DNA from: Plecoglossus altivelis
Lineage: Eukaryota; Chordata; Actinopteri; Osmeriformes; Plecoglossidae
DNA length: 64,000 nt
NCBI GenBank assembly: GCA_036571765.1
Contig: BROE01000020.1
Span: 9,947,461 to 10,011,460 of the forward strand
Direction: 5' to 3'
Position numbers and translations under genes: made by a program. Every line of letters starts with the position of its first letter. Within the stretch, counting starts at the first letter, position 1. This document shows positions 39,501-51,700 of this stretch, in pieces. The notes under the pieces were generated by a model. That model searched no databases, had not been told where the DNA came from, and saw only the letters and a list, made by a program, of their open reading frames with translations.

Positions 39501-39688
39501 GCAAAACCTGCATTGTTATGTTTCTAGATCCACCTTGTTTACCCTGGCTAGAGTTAGCACTCATTCTAAAACAAATATTTTGTTTACAACTGAAATGATC
39601 AGACAATCCGCTTGTTGAAACATTTGCCTTTAAAGATCAAACCATCCATGAGGCCTGAGGGTTTTGTGTCTCAACACATGTTCTTATA

Positions 39689-39879
39689 GTGTGTGCGTGT
39701 GTATGTGTGTATTTGTGTATGTGTGTGCGTGTGTATGTGTGTGTGTGTGTATGTGTATGTGTGTGTGTGTGTGTGTGTGTATGTGTGTACGTATGTGTGT
39801 GTATGTGTGTGTGTGTGTGTGTATGTGTGTGTGTGTGTATGTGTGTGTATGTGTGTGTATGTGTGTGCATGTGTGTGTT
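39689..39879. repeat. Compound (TG)n / TATG microsatellite, about 190 bp
   Basis: TG repeats are interrupted regularly by TATG and occasional GC or TAC units. All six frames stay open across much of it, giving artificial Val-Cys and His-Thr open frames. Confidence 0.97.
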
Positions 39880-40586
39880 GTTTCCATAAGAAGTGTTTCA
39901 GTTTTGATCCTCTGCTCCTTTCCACCCTGCCATCCAACCAAGGAGGCATGGAGGCATCTTACAGATCAACCTTGACTCAAACAGTCTGTCTGAAAGGAGC
40001 GTGCACCTTTTTTAACACTTCACCATCGAGTGAAACATTTTCAGGTTATTCTCATTTCATTCCATAGTAAACAAATTAACTTTCCCAAGTGTGTCTTTGA
40101 AAACATCCATCTGCAAAGAATTGTGGAAGACTGCATTCTTTTACTACACAAAAAGACAGTTTGACGCACCAGATCAGGGGCCTGATTTTTATTTTATACC
40201 TTCATTGATTGTCTTGATTAGTAGAGTCTCTGGGTCATGGCATCCATAAGACTACCACAGTCTAGTGAAGTGCACTAATTGACTGCTGGAAGCATCCCTA
40301 ACATGTTTTTCCCCTGTGTTGTGGCCTGACCAGCCACTCAGGCTGATGGCACTGAAGGGGCTTGTTTATATCAGAGCCAAAGCTTTTAGGGTCCATTTTA
40401 AAAGAGGCAAGCAGCTCTTTGCGTTGGGCTGTAAAATGTGTGAATGGGAGACTCATAAAGGCTCAATTAGAGCAAATACGTGTGAGATACCAAAGTTAAG
40501 AGTGAGTATGTGTGTGTCATGCTGGTGAGTTGGGCTGGCTGGTAGATGCATGAGCACATGTGTTATATTTATATTTTATATTTCAG

Positions 40587-40678
40587 TGGAGAGACATGTA
40601 CGGGAGAGATCTGAAGGAGACTGTCTCATCATGGTACTACCAGTCTCATCTGATACAAGAACATCTCGTAACACTGAG
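40587..40678 (+). other. Exon-like segment A of unknown meaning
   Basis: Bounded by acceptor tatatttcag and donor gag|gtaaaa. One frame is open throughout (contains MYGRDLKETVSSWYYQSH), but it matches nothing I can name with confidence and stops just after the donor. Confidence 0.2.
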
Positions 40679-42007
40679 GTAAAAACAGAACAAGCACCAC
40701 AACAAAGAAATGACAGTATATGCAGCAACACATGCTGTGTTCCTTTTGGCCCAGCACGTTACAGTAGACATGAGCCTAGATGTGTGCATTATTAGCAGAT
40801 ATAAGAATAAATAGTCTTAGTGCATTGCAGCCTTAAATGGAGTCTTGCCTCTTAACCGGTATCGATTGGACGTTGCTTTGAAAGATCATGCCGCATAGAT
40901 GTGGCCTGTGAGAACATGCCTGGAGTGGAGATACTGGAGCTGGGAGCCAGACCTTAAAGAAGAATGTGCCTATTGAGCAGATAGATCAAGCCCTCCAAAG
41001 ACATCCAGTCACATTTGAGGAGGTTTGTTGTATCCTAAATCAATGGCAGGGAATAACATGTTAGGCATGACTGCACACTTAGCACAACACACGCCACGTT
41101 TTCAGATATCAGCAGATTGTGAGGCTGCCACACTAATGACTAACTATAACATAATGGCAGATGCATCATAACTGTGCAAACGGGGCATTTACGTGGGTGG
41201 TAAATGTAAAATCAATGGCATCTAAATAGATGGTGGTCGATGCTGACAAGTCTGTGGATTCAGGATGGAATGTGCTTGTTAAGAAGATGAATCTTCTTTT
41301 CCCAACCTCCATCCTAGACTTCTATAGAGTACCAAGTACCTTAGGCCAGATAATAAAGATGTTGATATCCATACTGGCCAACTTGTTTATTTTACAGCTG
41401 GACATGAGTTACAGACAAAGTCTGAGACACTTCAAAGAATTGCATGAAGCTATTTTACATTTTGCATACCGTTTGTACTTATACATCCTAATACTGGTCC
41501 GTTGGATAACAGAACATTTGAAAGCAACTCCTGAGTGACTTCAGTCTTTTAAACACTGACAAAACTCCAAGTTGATCAAAGGAATTCAGAGCTTTTATTG
41601 TCCTTTTCCAAGGTAGCACAATTGTTTTCATTTGTGTTTCTAATCAATTCAGGATTGCTGACATGGTTAATTGAAAAAGAAAAACATGTATTTGGACAAA
41701 CCTGTTCTTTGTAGCATGGCCAAAGTAAGGTGACCAACATGACCTGCACATGAAGTACAGAGATGAGGAAAAAACAGCCTGTGGTTGGATATCACCCTCT
41801 TGTTGACCTCCCAAATCAACATGTAAATCCTGTCTTCTCTGACAAGCTCAAAGGAGGGCCCCGCTAAGTCAACAGTGTCATTTGTAAAACATTTAACGAT
41901 GCTGAACGGCACTCAAACAAGAAATCGCAAAGGAACGTTTCTGAAAATGATATGTGCATTTTGTTCAGCCTAATGGAGGTTTCAATATTAAATAGTGTTC
42001 AATGTGC

Positions 42008-42100
42008 TCCCTCTCTTTCTGTCTCTCTGTCTCTGTCTCTCTCTCTACCTATCTTTCCCATTCTCCCTCTCTCCCTCTCTTTCCCATTCTCCCTCTTTTT
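42008..42100. repeat. Imperfect (TC)n pyrimidine tract
   Basis: CT-rich simple sequence with TTCCCATTCTCCCTC duplicated; it forms the tract before exon-like segment B. Confidence 0.9.
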
Positions 42101-42103
42101 CAG

Positions 42104-42207
42104 GACTGTTTATGATGGAGTTTTGGTGATGAACTACAGCTATGTCTGTGACATAGTAAATATGGTGGAGGTGGTCTGATGACATTGGCCCCGAAAAACT
42201 GCGTCAG
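42104..42207 (+). other. Exon-like segment B of unknown meaning
   Basis: A long pyrimidine tract ending cttttttcag-type precedes it, and the donor is cag|gtatgt. All reading frames hit stops, so if real it would be non-coding. Such pseudoexons are common in vertebrate DNA. Confidence 0.2.
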
Positions 42208-42989
42208 GTATGTCAGAGAGACGTTCCCTGGGCCTCTCACCTACACAACAGTTCCGTCAACACAGCTGCAGGCGATGGACTTGACCACAGGGTCTGACTG
42301 CAGGGTTGGGCTGCACACCAGGACAAACACCAGGCTGATGCACAACGTTAAAGATAGATTTGAGAAGCTCATTTCACTGGGAAAAGTATATGTAGTTTTA
42401 ACACCAACCTTCCATCTTGTTACCATTCCTTGACCACACCACAACCAATAATCTGGAATGTGTATAATGAACAATTAGCCATAGCCAAATAAATCCTTCA
42501 CCAAGAAGCTAAGAGGCTTGGTTTGGGCCCAGGGGGGCTAATGTCTTTTGGAGCCTCCTCTGTGGGAACCAAAGAGAGCCAGAGCATCGCTGAGAGATCG
42601 CTGTGAGTTACGGCTCTACCAAGCCATAAACAAGGACAACCAAAAAGGACCTTTGAACTTAACAAGTCTATGCTAAGTTCAAGGGTCAAATAGGTTGTAA
42701 TAGGGATTTATGTGTCTGTGGCCCGGAAAGTCATCGCCCTTTTTCTGTCATTTATCTTTATTTAACTTAACATAAGACATACATATGTAAGATTGGTATT
42801 ACCGATAAATGAAAATACCTATAAACACTAGAATGGTATGTCTAAATTCTGAAAGCAAAGACACAATCTACAGTATGTGCTACGAAATACTGGTGGTTTT
42901 CATGTGTTTTAAATCAGTTTTTTTTACTGTCCTTACATTCTTTCACATTCTTGCACCTTTCTCACCTTTTTCTCTCCCTTTTCTCTCAG

Positions 42990-43050
42990 TAGAAGAAAAC
43001 TAGGCAGTGAGATCAGCCTTGGCATCTCTTCTCACGTCTCAGCCTTAAAG
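42990..43050 (+). other. Exon-like segment C of unknown meaning
   Basis: Acceptor ttctctcag after a good pyrimidine tract; donor aag|gtgctg is weak. Short and non-coding. Confidence 0.12.
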
Positions 43051-46000
43051 GTGCTGATATGACCAGTGGCCACATCCTGTCCACTCCAGGACTGGACTGT
43101 GTAGTGGGATGAAGGTGTGAAACAACCATTTACAAACATTGTCACATTTGTTTAGACATTGTAAAGGTCACTGAGAGTTGAGTGCCAAGTGTAGGCAAAA
43201 CCTCAACTTGAGGATCTTCCCCTGACCTTGCACCAAAGGGAATCCAGTCTGAATGGAGATTTCCTGTCTTTTGTAAAGGTGCGGTAGCCTTGACAATGTC
43301 ATTTAATAATACCGATAGACAGCCCCTATTCCTGACACATTTCCAATAGAATTGTTGTTTTTTGCAACAGCAATATTTGCAAATAAAACAGCATTAATAA
43401 CACAACTGAATGATGAATCACAGGCACTGGTGTTTGGTATAATGAAATGACAACACTGAATAATTCACCTACATTCATAGATGCATGTTTATGGCCAGCT
43501 GGGTGGTGCCACCAGGGGACTGAATAAGAACACCTCTCACTCCCTGTGAACATCCATCCACTCTCATACATCACTGAAGCCAGGCCACATTCTGATGATA
43601 TCTAATCTTTTCGAGTACAAGCCCCTTCCTCTTTTTTATTTCATGAATGATGTCTCTTGTCACTCCTACTCATGTTTGAGATAAGGTGCTGTACTGCATA
43701 TGGCCCAGTGTTTGCTATTCATTTTATGTATGTGATACTTTAGCACCGTCTCTGCTCTTCACCCGGGTTGTCAAGGAGTTTTATTTATTGTCAGTTGAGC
43801 AAGGATGGATAACAGTGTTTCCACCATAAAGTAATGAAAACTAAATGGGTCCTCCATGGTTCCCCTTGTTTTCCATGTGATCTTTGGCGGATCTAAAAAC
43901 TCTGAGATGTGATTTATCATACAGTCTACCCTGCATAGTAATACTGTTAAAGTATCTGTACTGTTTCCATGTTCATAGCCCTATCCTGTTACCATGTCCT
44001 TCAGCTTTAGGTATCCTACTGATACCAGGGATTGTTTATCACTATTTAGCAACTCGATATTATGTTAAGATCAGCATGCTTACCATGGATCAACATGAAC
44101 ACATCAGGCCATAACAAGAACAGAAGGTTGTTTCAGTTAGATGTGAAATAAATAAATACAGGTGAAGTGGGTCAGTTTTTTATTTGGTTTGTCAAGCAGC
44201 TTGATGTCTTTATTGTAGAATTCAGGATCTGTTATTCCTGCCTGACTTGTACTTTTTTTCCAGACAATTCTCATGTTTGCCACAGAGGTTTACTAAATGC
44301 TAAATGCATGATTTCTAAGATTGATCTTAGGTCATGTTGTACTCCAGCAAAACAATTGTAGCCTGACTTTCAAACCCTAGAGGAAATGAGGAAACTATCC
44401 ACATTCCACATTAATTCATACTATTCAAATCCTTGAGTGAACCTGAGAATAAATCTTGGTGGACCAGTGGACCAGTCAGTGTTCAGTACGACATCTGCAC
44501 CCACCACAGAATGTAAACAGCTAGGGGTGAACAGAGCTAGGCTAGAGAGGAACAGCCTTATCAGTTAATGAATGATTAAACTGGAGCGTCAGTCTTTTCT
44601 CTCCATGGTCATTTAAACTGATGGGCCCAAACAGTGGACAGCTAAAAAAACTAAGAGAGAAACACTTTCATTATCTGATAAAAAAAAGAGAGAATACATT
44701 GCAGGAACAAAGCCAGGAGTGTAATCTTCCTGCATCGGAGGGGGATGGTCCAGAATTGATTGTAAGAGCTTTTTGTTTGCCTTGCATGCCATATTGTTAT
44801 CTCCCATTAAAGGAGTGTATACACAGCCTTGTAGCCAGACATAAATCATATAGCTTTGGCTCGGTTGGGCTTAAGGAGGAGCAATCAATTACATTCCAGC
44901 AGACACAGAGAGTAGCTGAGCCACTCCCACGGCTAGTCTCATTACCATAATCATCCCCCTCAGCGGTACAGACACAAACACAGAGCTGGGTTTATAAATA
45001 TTCCAGCCAGTGAGACGATACGTCTCATAGCATCAACGAGAGACGTCCTTTGTACATCGGATCAGCCTGTGCTCAAGTCTCAGTGATCTAAAGTCTTCAT
45101 CTCCATTTCTAAAACAGTAATGTAAATAAAGGCACCATGTGATATGTTGCGTAGGCAGGAGGATGTTAAGGGAGGTTAAGGAGGCCATGGGTGGACAGTA
45201 GTGGTTGGTGGCTGATATAGGTTGGAGCCATGAGTGAAGTGATCAGCCAAGTGTGGATAGCACTCATTGCCCAAAGACACAAGATTTATCCCACAGAGCA
45301 TCCCTCCTGCCGATCATTTGTCAAAGTAATCTCATTTGAAGAGACCATGACCTGGCTGATATCCCCATAGGCAAATCAGACCCATATTGATGTTTAAGTT
45401 TGAGAACTGATCTGCTACATTCTGTCACAAGTTGACCCACAAGTCTTTTTCAGGAGAATTACACCAAATGTGTCCTGTGATTAAATGAATTGGAGTAAGG
45501 GGTTGAGTGGAATAGGGGTCCTTCAGACAGATGGTGAGAGCCTGCTGTCAGGGACATTCACCATGACCTCGACTTTGACCTTCCGGGCTGAGGAGTCCTC
45601 ACCCTGCCAACTCTGCTGCCCTCTTTCAAAATCATTATGCACATTCCACTTGGACAGACTTTAGTCCAGGTGGTCTGACAGGGCATTATTATTTATCAAA
45701 CTACATGATAGAGAATTAAATCAATTCAATACAACACGGTTGGCAGCCTCCTCTACAATGATGGGATTTATCGAAAATGTTTGCGATAATTAAAATTATA
45801 TATCAAAAAAGGATGCTTAAGTATTTTTTGGTGATAAGGCATTAGTTGAAATCCTTTTTTCTGCCTGAAGTTGACCCTTTAATGCCTCTGAACTATGACC
45901 TGCCTTAGATTATTTATGTATGCAGTTAGCGACAGACTAGTAACATCATTTTATGTCCATCTGTAATCTGTCCATCAAGTTAGATCTCCTTTTTATGGCC

Positions 46001-46453
46001 CTCTGAACAGGAAGAATCCGCTAAGCTGCACAGTTATCAGGGCTAACCTTAAGAGAAGTAGAGGCAACAATGTGGTTATGCATACGCAATAGAGCATTTG
46101 ATTAGTTACTTAGAATCCATTCATACATAAGCCCTCTATTTTGTATTATATTTGGATGGGGATTGGAAAATAGAGAGGGTGTGTATTTCAGAGATAGAAA
46201 CTGGAGAGACTTCAGGTTCACAGGCCCTATCCCTCATCTTCTACTTTAGTGATTGTAATCAAGTTGATCTTTAAAATGTTATCTCAAATTCCAGGTCATA
46301 AGTCAAATGAAAAAACACAATAATCCTCTTTGATGAAAGATTCACAATCAATTTCTATTCAAATCCAGAACACAGATCTGATTTTCAACTATTGATTTTC
46401 AAATGAAACCCTTGACACAAACCTTAGAAAGCTCATCAAATATAAAACAATAA

Positions 46454-46459
46454 TTTATT
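46454..46459 (-). terminator. Candidate pdzrn3 poly(A) signal
   Basis: AATAAA on the minus strand, 0.8 kb after the stop codon. An ATTAAA lies nearer at 46770-46775. Which is used cannot be told from sequence, so the 3' UTR end is between about 46.4 and 46.75 kb. Confidence 0.4.
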
Positions 46460-47258
46460 ATTTCTCTCATTTTACAAGACATCAAATTGTGTAGCCTACT
46501 ATGGATTTTAACGTGTTATTTTCTCTTAATACATGGAGTCCTACTAAGGCAAGGCGACTACAATGTGCTTCCACAACAACACATTTTCAAACGTCAGAGG
46601 AGAGTCCTCCTCTAACTGTACATATACAATGACATCACCTAATGATGGAAGTCTACAGTATGTAACAGATGACATGTTGTTGGATGATACTGTTGATAAT
46701 GTGAAGAATACAGCCCCCTTTGAAATCTTCAAGCTAAAAACTGTTTGTTTACAATAATATCATGTTTGGTTTAATTACAGAAGCCCTCTCAAAAAGGATA
46801 ATGCATTGACCTTGAAGGTAAATATTATTGTTTTCTTTCAATACGCATAAGTCGTGTATAACAGTAAAATACTGATTATGAAATACTTGTTAAAAACAAA
46901 AATGTAAATGTCTGCTGTTTACTTATGGCACACGGTCTTTACACACTTACAAAACCTTTCAAAGACCCAATTATTGAGAGACAGATTACCCAATATTATT
47001 AAAATAGCAAGCACAAAGATAGAAAGGTTATTGAAAGCATTTTCAAATCTGTCCTGTCAGATACCATCTTCTGAGTACATCCTTGGAACACTCTGTGGAG
47101 CACCTCACGACCACTTTGGTCAACAGTTCCTTCGGAAAAGGCTTTTCCTATTTCCTATTTACAAAATGTTGCCACATTGAACGAGGCAGGAATCTCTACC
47201 CCAAACGGTAGTGTCCTATATACAGTACATTACAGCCCCGGGCCAGTGTTCCTGGCTT
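46460..47258 (-). other. pdzrn3: pdzrn3 3' UTR (approximate)
   Basis: AT-rich unique sequence following the TAG at 47259-47261. It has no convincing open frames, as expected of a 3' UTR. Confidence 0.55.
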
Positions 47259-48782
47259 CTAAACTGTGGTCACTGACAGCAGAGAGTTGTACACTCGCGT
47301 GCCATCTGGAGACTTAGTGCCGTGGGTCAGCAGTTCCTGGATTGTCATCCAGTTGTCAAATATTTTCTTGTTCCTCTTTTTCATCATCTTTTTATGGCTC
47401 AGTTCGATGATGTTGGGCTCCTTCTTGTCATCCTGGCTAGCCTGGTCCTTCAGACAGTCAGCTCTGCTCTGCTTCATGAACTCCCGCCGCTGCCGCTGCT
47501 CCTTGGCGCGTACCGCATGCTGCTTCCTCTCCTCCTTGCTCCAGTAGCGCCCCATCTTCAGCTCGCTGATGGCATCGTCGTCCGTGGTCATGCCGCTGCG
47601 CTCCTCCCGAATGCGCAGGGCACGCTCCTTCAGCAGCTTGTCCCTCACAGGCCTTTTGGTGATGTAGCGAGTGCCGTCGCTGCGGATCTTTACCTTCCAT
47701 TCCATTTTGGCCTCCAGATCCCCCGGGGTCACGGGGTCACGGCACATGCTCACCAGGCTCATCTGGCTCTGGGCATACTCCACCGCCGACTTCTGCTGGA
47801 TCAGCTGCATGTAGCTCTGGTAGTGCTGGGCATGAGCAGGAATGTGGGCATGTTTGTATGGGGAGTGGGGCTGCCCTAGCAGGGAGCTCCTCCCAGGCTG
47901 GCTTGGCTCTCCCAGTAGCTTCTGCTCTTTCCCGTCTGCCTCTAGGTCTCCCTCTGCCTCCTTAGAGGAGGAGGCCCTGCCTCTCACGGGGCCTCCAGCC
48001 TCCTGGACAGGAGAGAGCAGGGGCTTGGGGATCCTCATGTTGAGGCCAGCACTACCTGAAGCCCCTGCCTCACCTTGATTTTGTGCTCCACGGCGTAGAG
48101 AGTTGTCCGGAGACAGCTCCAGTGTGAGAGGTGTGCTGCGACAGCTCTCCCCGGTGTTGTAGGCGCTGGAGCTGTCCTTGTCAGACTTCTCCGGCAGCTC
48201 AGTGATGTCGGAGAGCTCGTGGCGGCGGGCGTCGATGCTGGTGTTGTAGTTGCGGAAGCCGCTGTTGTGGAGCATCCAGGACTCGCGGTACTGCTCTCTC
48301 AGCTGGTGCATCTTGTGGGCGCGGACGATGTTCAGGCACTCCAGCTCGATGCTCCGCAGCTCTTCGTTCAGCAGCTCCAGCTCCTTGTCCACACCCTCCT
48401 GTTCGGCCCCCCCACTCTGGCAGTACAGGCCCTGCCCCCCAGCACTGCGCACCTGACACTTTAGCTCCAGCAGCTCCCGGAAACGCTCACACTCGTCTGC
48501 GGGGATGCCCAGGAAGTCGACATCGGCGTAGTCTGCGGAGATGAAGGACTCGCTGCTGAAGGGCAGGTCAGCACTGCCTAGGGTGTCCTGGCTGTAAGCC
48601 AGCTTCCGGCGGCTGCCCAGCGTGTTGGAGGCCGTGGTGTGGTCGTCTCCCATGTTCTCCTGCTCGGAGCTCTCGTCGTTGCGCGTGCTCTCGTCTGTGC
48701 GGCCCACGCCGCTGTCTTTCTCGTGGTGGTTGGAGAGTAACGTGGCTGTGTCTGTTGTCCCACCGTCCTCCTCTCGCTTCTT
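47259..48782 (-). CDS. pdzrn3: pdzrn3 large last coding exon (507 codons)
   Basis: Acceptor cctgcag precedes codon KKREEDGGTTDTATLL. This single exon encodes two thirds of the short isoform. It is strongly conserved at its start (KDSGVGRTDESTRNDESSEQ), centre (ESWMLHNSGFRNYNTSID) and end (KKMMKKRNKKIFDNWMTIQE). It is variable between about codon 215 and 300, where glycine- and serine-rich sequence replaces the mammalian segment. Confidence 0.97.
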   Translation of the reverse strand, partial: KKREEDGGTTDTATLLSNHHEKDSGVGRTDESTRNDESSEQENMGDDHTTASNTLGSRRKLAYSQDTLGSADLPFSSESFISADYADVDFLGIPADECERFRELLELKCQVRSAGGQGLYCQSGGAEQEGVDKELELLNEELRSIELECLNIVRAHKMHQLREQYRESWMLHNSGFRNYNTSIDARRHELSDITELPEKSDKDSSSAYNTGESCRSTPLTLELSPDNSLRRGAQNQGEAGASGSAGLNMRIPKPLLSPVQEAGGPVRGRASSSKEAEGDLEADGKEQKLLGEPSQPGRSSLLGQPHSPYKHAHIPAHAQHYQSYMQLIQQKSAVEYAQSQMSLVSMCRDPVTPGDLEAKMEWKVKIRSDGTRYITKRPVRDKLLKERALRIREERSGMTTDDDAISELKMGRYWSKEERKQHAVRAKEQRQRREFMKQSRADCLKDQASQDDKKEPNIIELSHKKMMKKRNKKIFDNWMTIQELLTHGTKSPDGTRVYNSLLSVTTV

Positions 48783-51700
48783 CTGCAGGAGACACAACAC
48801 AAGGGAGGGCTGTTTCTCTTTGCATGCGCACAGGAGGCGGTGATCGAACTGTAACTTAAACTCCTACTTTTCGGCACCAGAGTTATAGTTTAAAGTATTC
48901 AAAGATAAATGTGCTTCAACAATTTCAACTCTCTTGGTTCAACTTCAACTGTCATGCAGATGAACATATGCAGAAGATTGAAGGCAGTGTGTGTACCTGC
49001 TGCAGCATGCTGGCGGTGAACTGCATGGCCTGGTGGTGCTGCTGCTCCAGCATGTCCATGTGAAGGTCATCCAGGAAGTCGTTCCTGTCGTCATCCATCC
49101 AGCCCTCATCCAACTGAGACACAGGCAGACAGTGACATGGCATCATTAGACTTATGCAGCCAGGGCCGCACCTCAGCTCACATCTAGACAGGTTTCTAGA
49201 GAGCTTCTATTGAGTGCGTCTGAGGCAGATTTCATAGCAGTGTAGATGAGCTGTGGTGCTGCTCTGTGGGGTACCTGGATCTCAGGCCTAGCCACCAGGA
49301 GACAGACGTTCTGGTTCTCCTCACTGGTCAGCAGAGCTACAGCATCCTCCCGGTTCTGGATCTCTATGCCGTTGATCTGGGGAAGAGAGGAGGAAAAGGG
49401 AAAGGGAAAGGGAAAGAGGAGGATGAATCTTCAGATAGGAGTTCTGACATTTGATGAGCTTAAAGGTGTCGCTGTGACATAAATCAAAGTTTTACCTGGA
49501 TAATCCTATCCCCCTCTCTGATACGTCCATCTTTGGCAGCAATGCTGTTTGGATCAATCTGAAAACAATAGACAAGGTAAGATTAAGTTGACAGTTAGGA
49601 TTTTCCACATCAGCTTATAATGATGCTGCTTCAATAGATAAAAGTAGTGTGTCACCTTGGGGCATTTAACATAAATTAAGGTAAAATAAATCAGGGAGCT
49701 GTGATGAGAGAGAAGGGCATTCTCCCCCTGTAGGTATCTTTAATTCAGAAACATGCTGTCTGTAACCCGGGTGACCATTTAATGATAAATTGAGTTTGAT
49801 ACAGAAGACATCTACTACTCTCTTTATTCCAAATTACTAGGGGAAAAATCAGCAGTTAAGGGTGTTTAAATGTATATTTTAGACATAGTCGAGCATGCAT
49901 TTCTTGCACACAATGTATCCTGTAGTTTGATAAGTGTAACTTCACATACCTCACTGACGTAGATGCCAGTCTCGTCCTCATCATCAGTTCTGTAACAGAC
50001 GGTCAGGCCGAGCTTGTCCTGGATGTTGGCTCGGTACAAATCCACTTCCTGGACAGAGAGGGAAAACACAAGCTAAGGGTTACACCTCGCTCTCTACATC
50101 TGGACTGCATTGATTGAATACAAAGTTTGTCTGATGTTCTATATTGACGGGTTTCTAGGATCACACCAACACATTTACACAAACTATACAGGGTTCAATG
50201 TGGGATCATAGGCAAAAAAAGATGCATCCATCACTGTAATGCTAGCTCCAGCTGGGGGCAGGTGGGGCTGTGTCCCTCCACTGGCTCAGTGATAGCATGA
50301 CAGATGAGGCCCTGCCTTCCAGCCCAGCACAGGCCCGTTTGTCAATTGTCAACACCTGTAATCTTGAAGATCCAGACACTGATAGGAGCTGTGCTGTTCC
50401 TTAGGGCAGGGGCCAGGACTGGGCACAGGGGTAACCAAACAACCACAGCCTCAGCAGCTGACGACTGAAATCGGCCCTAATCCACAACAGAATCCTCAGA
50501 CAGGGTTTTGTAGAAAAGCTTCGAAGTATTTGAGATGCAAACAGGAAGGGGGCTTATCGTACCACACAGTACGACAGAAATACTAGATCTAGTTAGAAGA
50601 CATAAGAATTTGATGTTATTGTTTTCTATGGATTTTTGTGACAAATCCCCTCAAAAGGTTCTGCCTTCTAATCTTGATTCCTGTCCACACAACTCAATGG
50701 TTTCTTTAGGGAACTACATAATAAGGTCTTTAAATATTGCATAATGCTATGATGCAAACAAATCAGAAAAGTGCAGAAATCGGAAAGGAAAGCTTAGGCA
50801 AAGGAGTGCTTAGGCATTGTTCATATCCACTTAACATAAATAGCTTCCCGGTGCCATAGTGCACCGAGGGGGAAAGACACTGCAGCAACAATCTACAGAG
50901 GGAGGCTGCAGGAGTCTGTGCCACTGCCCAGTGTAGCCACTGGATGGAGGGCTCTTCATCAGCTGCTAGTGTCTGGGTCTAGGACATAGTCAAGACCAGC
51001 CTGTCTGCGGTGCATCAGCCTGTCTCTGCCCAGGCTGGGCTACTCTCTGCTGCTTGGTGTCTGTTGTCCTGCAGCAGGGTGGTGGGGGTTGGCCGAGGTC
51101 ATCTGAGGAGCACCCGAAAAGCCCTTCTCAGTCACTACCTTCCTTTGAAATCCTCACCACGACCCCATCCAGCCACCGTTAACGTGCATCCCTAGATCCA
51201 TCAATCTGGCCCTATTATCTGTGCCATCTAATTATCCACTATACATGATCTCCAGGCAGGGCCTCTGTGACAAGCGTCCCCTGCAAAAGACACATTAGCA
51301 GTTGTCACAAATAAGTAATGATGTCACCGTCTCACATCTGCTGGGGGCAGGCTGCGGAACAAACAAGCCACTCAATCCCTGCCTGGCCTACATGGCCCAG
51401 TCTTCGGCAGGGTACAGTGAGCGTGGGCTCCATCAATAACTGTGATCTATTTGAGGAGCGGAGGCCTTGTGGTGACTAACTGAACCATTGAGCTGGAGAC
51501 ACAGAGGCTCGGGCAGCTCCGCTGATGGACCGGCAAGAGTATGGCGTCAGCTGTCTGAATGCACATCTTCATTGAGGAAGAGACAGGGAGAGATGGACTG
51601 AGAGAGACTGGGGAGGAGAAAAAAAGAGGAAAACCGTTTGTTTCACCTCGTATTCCAGCTCCTCTCGCTCCATCTCCTGCTGGATGCCCTCCAGGAAGAC

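Larger units (their letters stand above)
36531..46450. other. ppp4r2-pdzrn3 intergenic region, no recognised protein gene
   Basis: The two flanking genes converge here. I checked the longer open frames on both strands (for example 36769-37011 minus, 38759-39094 minus, 41230-41538 plus) and recognised none. It contains an A14 run at 38792-38805, the long TG/TATG microsatellite at 39689, a pyrimidine tract at 42008-42100 and three exon-like segments listed separately. Some unique stretches, such as 45640-45730, could be conserved non-coding DNA, but this cannot be judged from one sequence. Confidence 0.7.

Noticed and set aside
39637..40067. Several overlapping open frames rich in Val/Cys or His/Thr on both strands
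   Set aside because: They are translations of the TG/TATG microsatellite; all frames lack stops because of the repeat.
36531..46450. Possible endogenous bornavirus-like gene, as recalled near this locus in human
   Set aside because: No open frame or remnant resembling one was seen.
47322..47879. Plus-strand 185-residue open frame
   Set aside because: Antisense to the conserved pdzrn3 last exon, whose minus frame matches the family.
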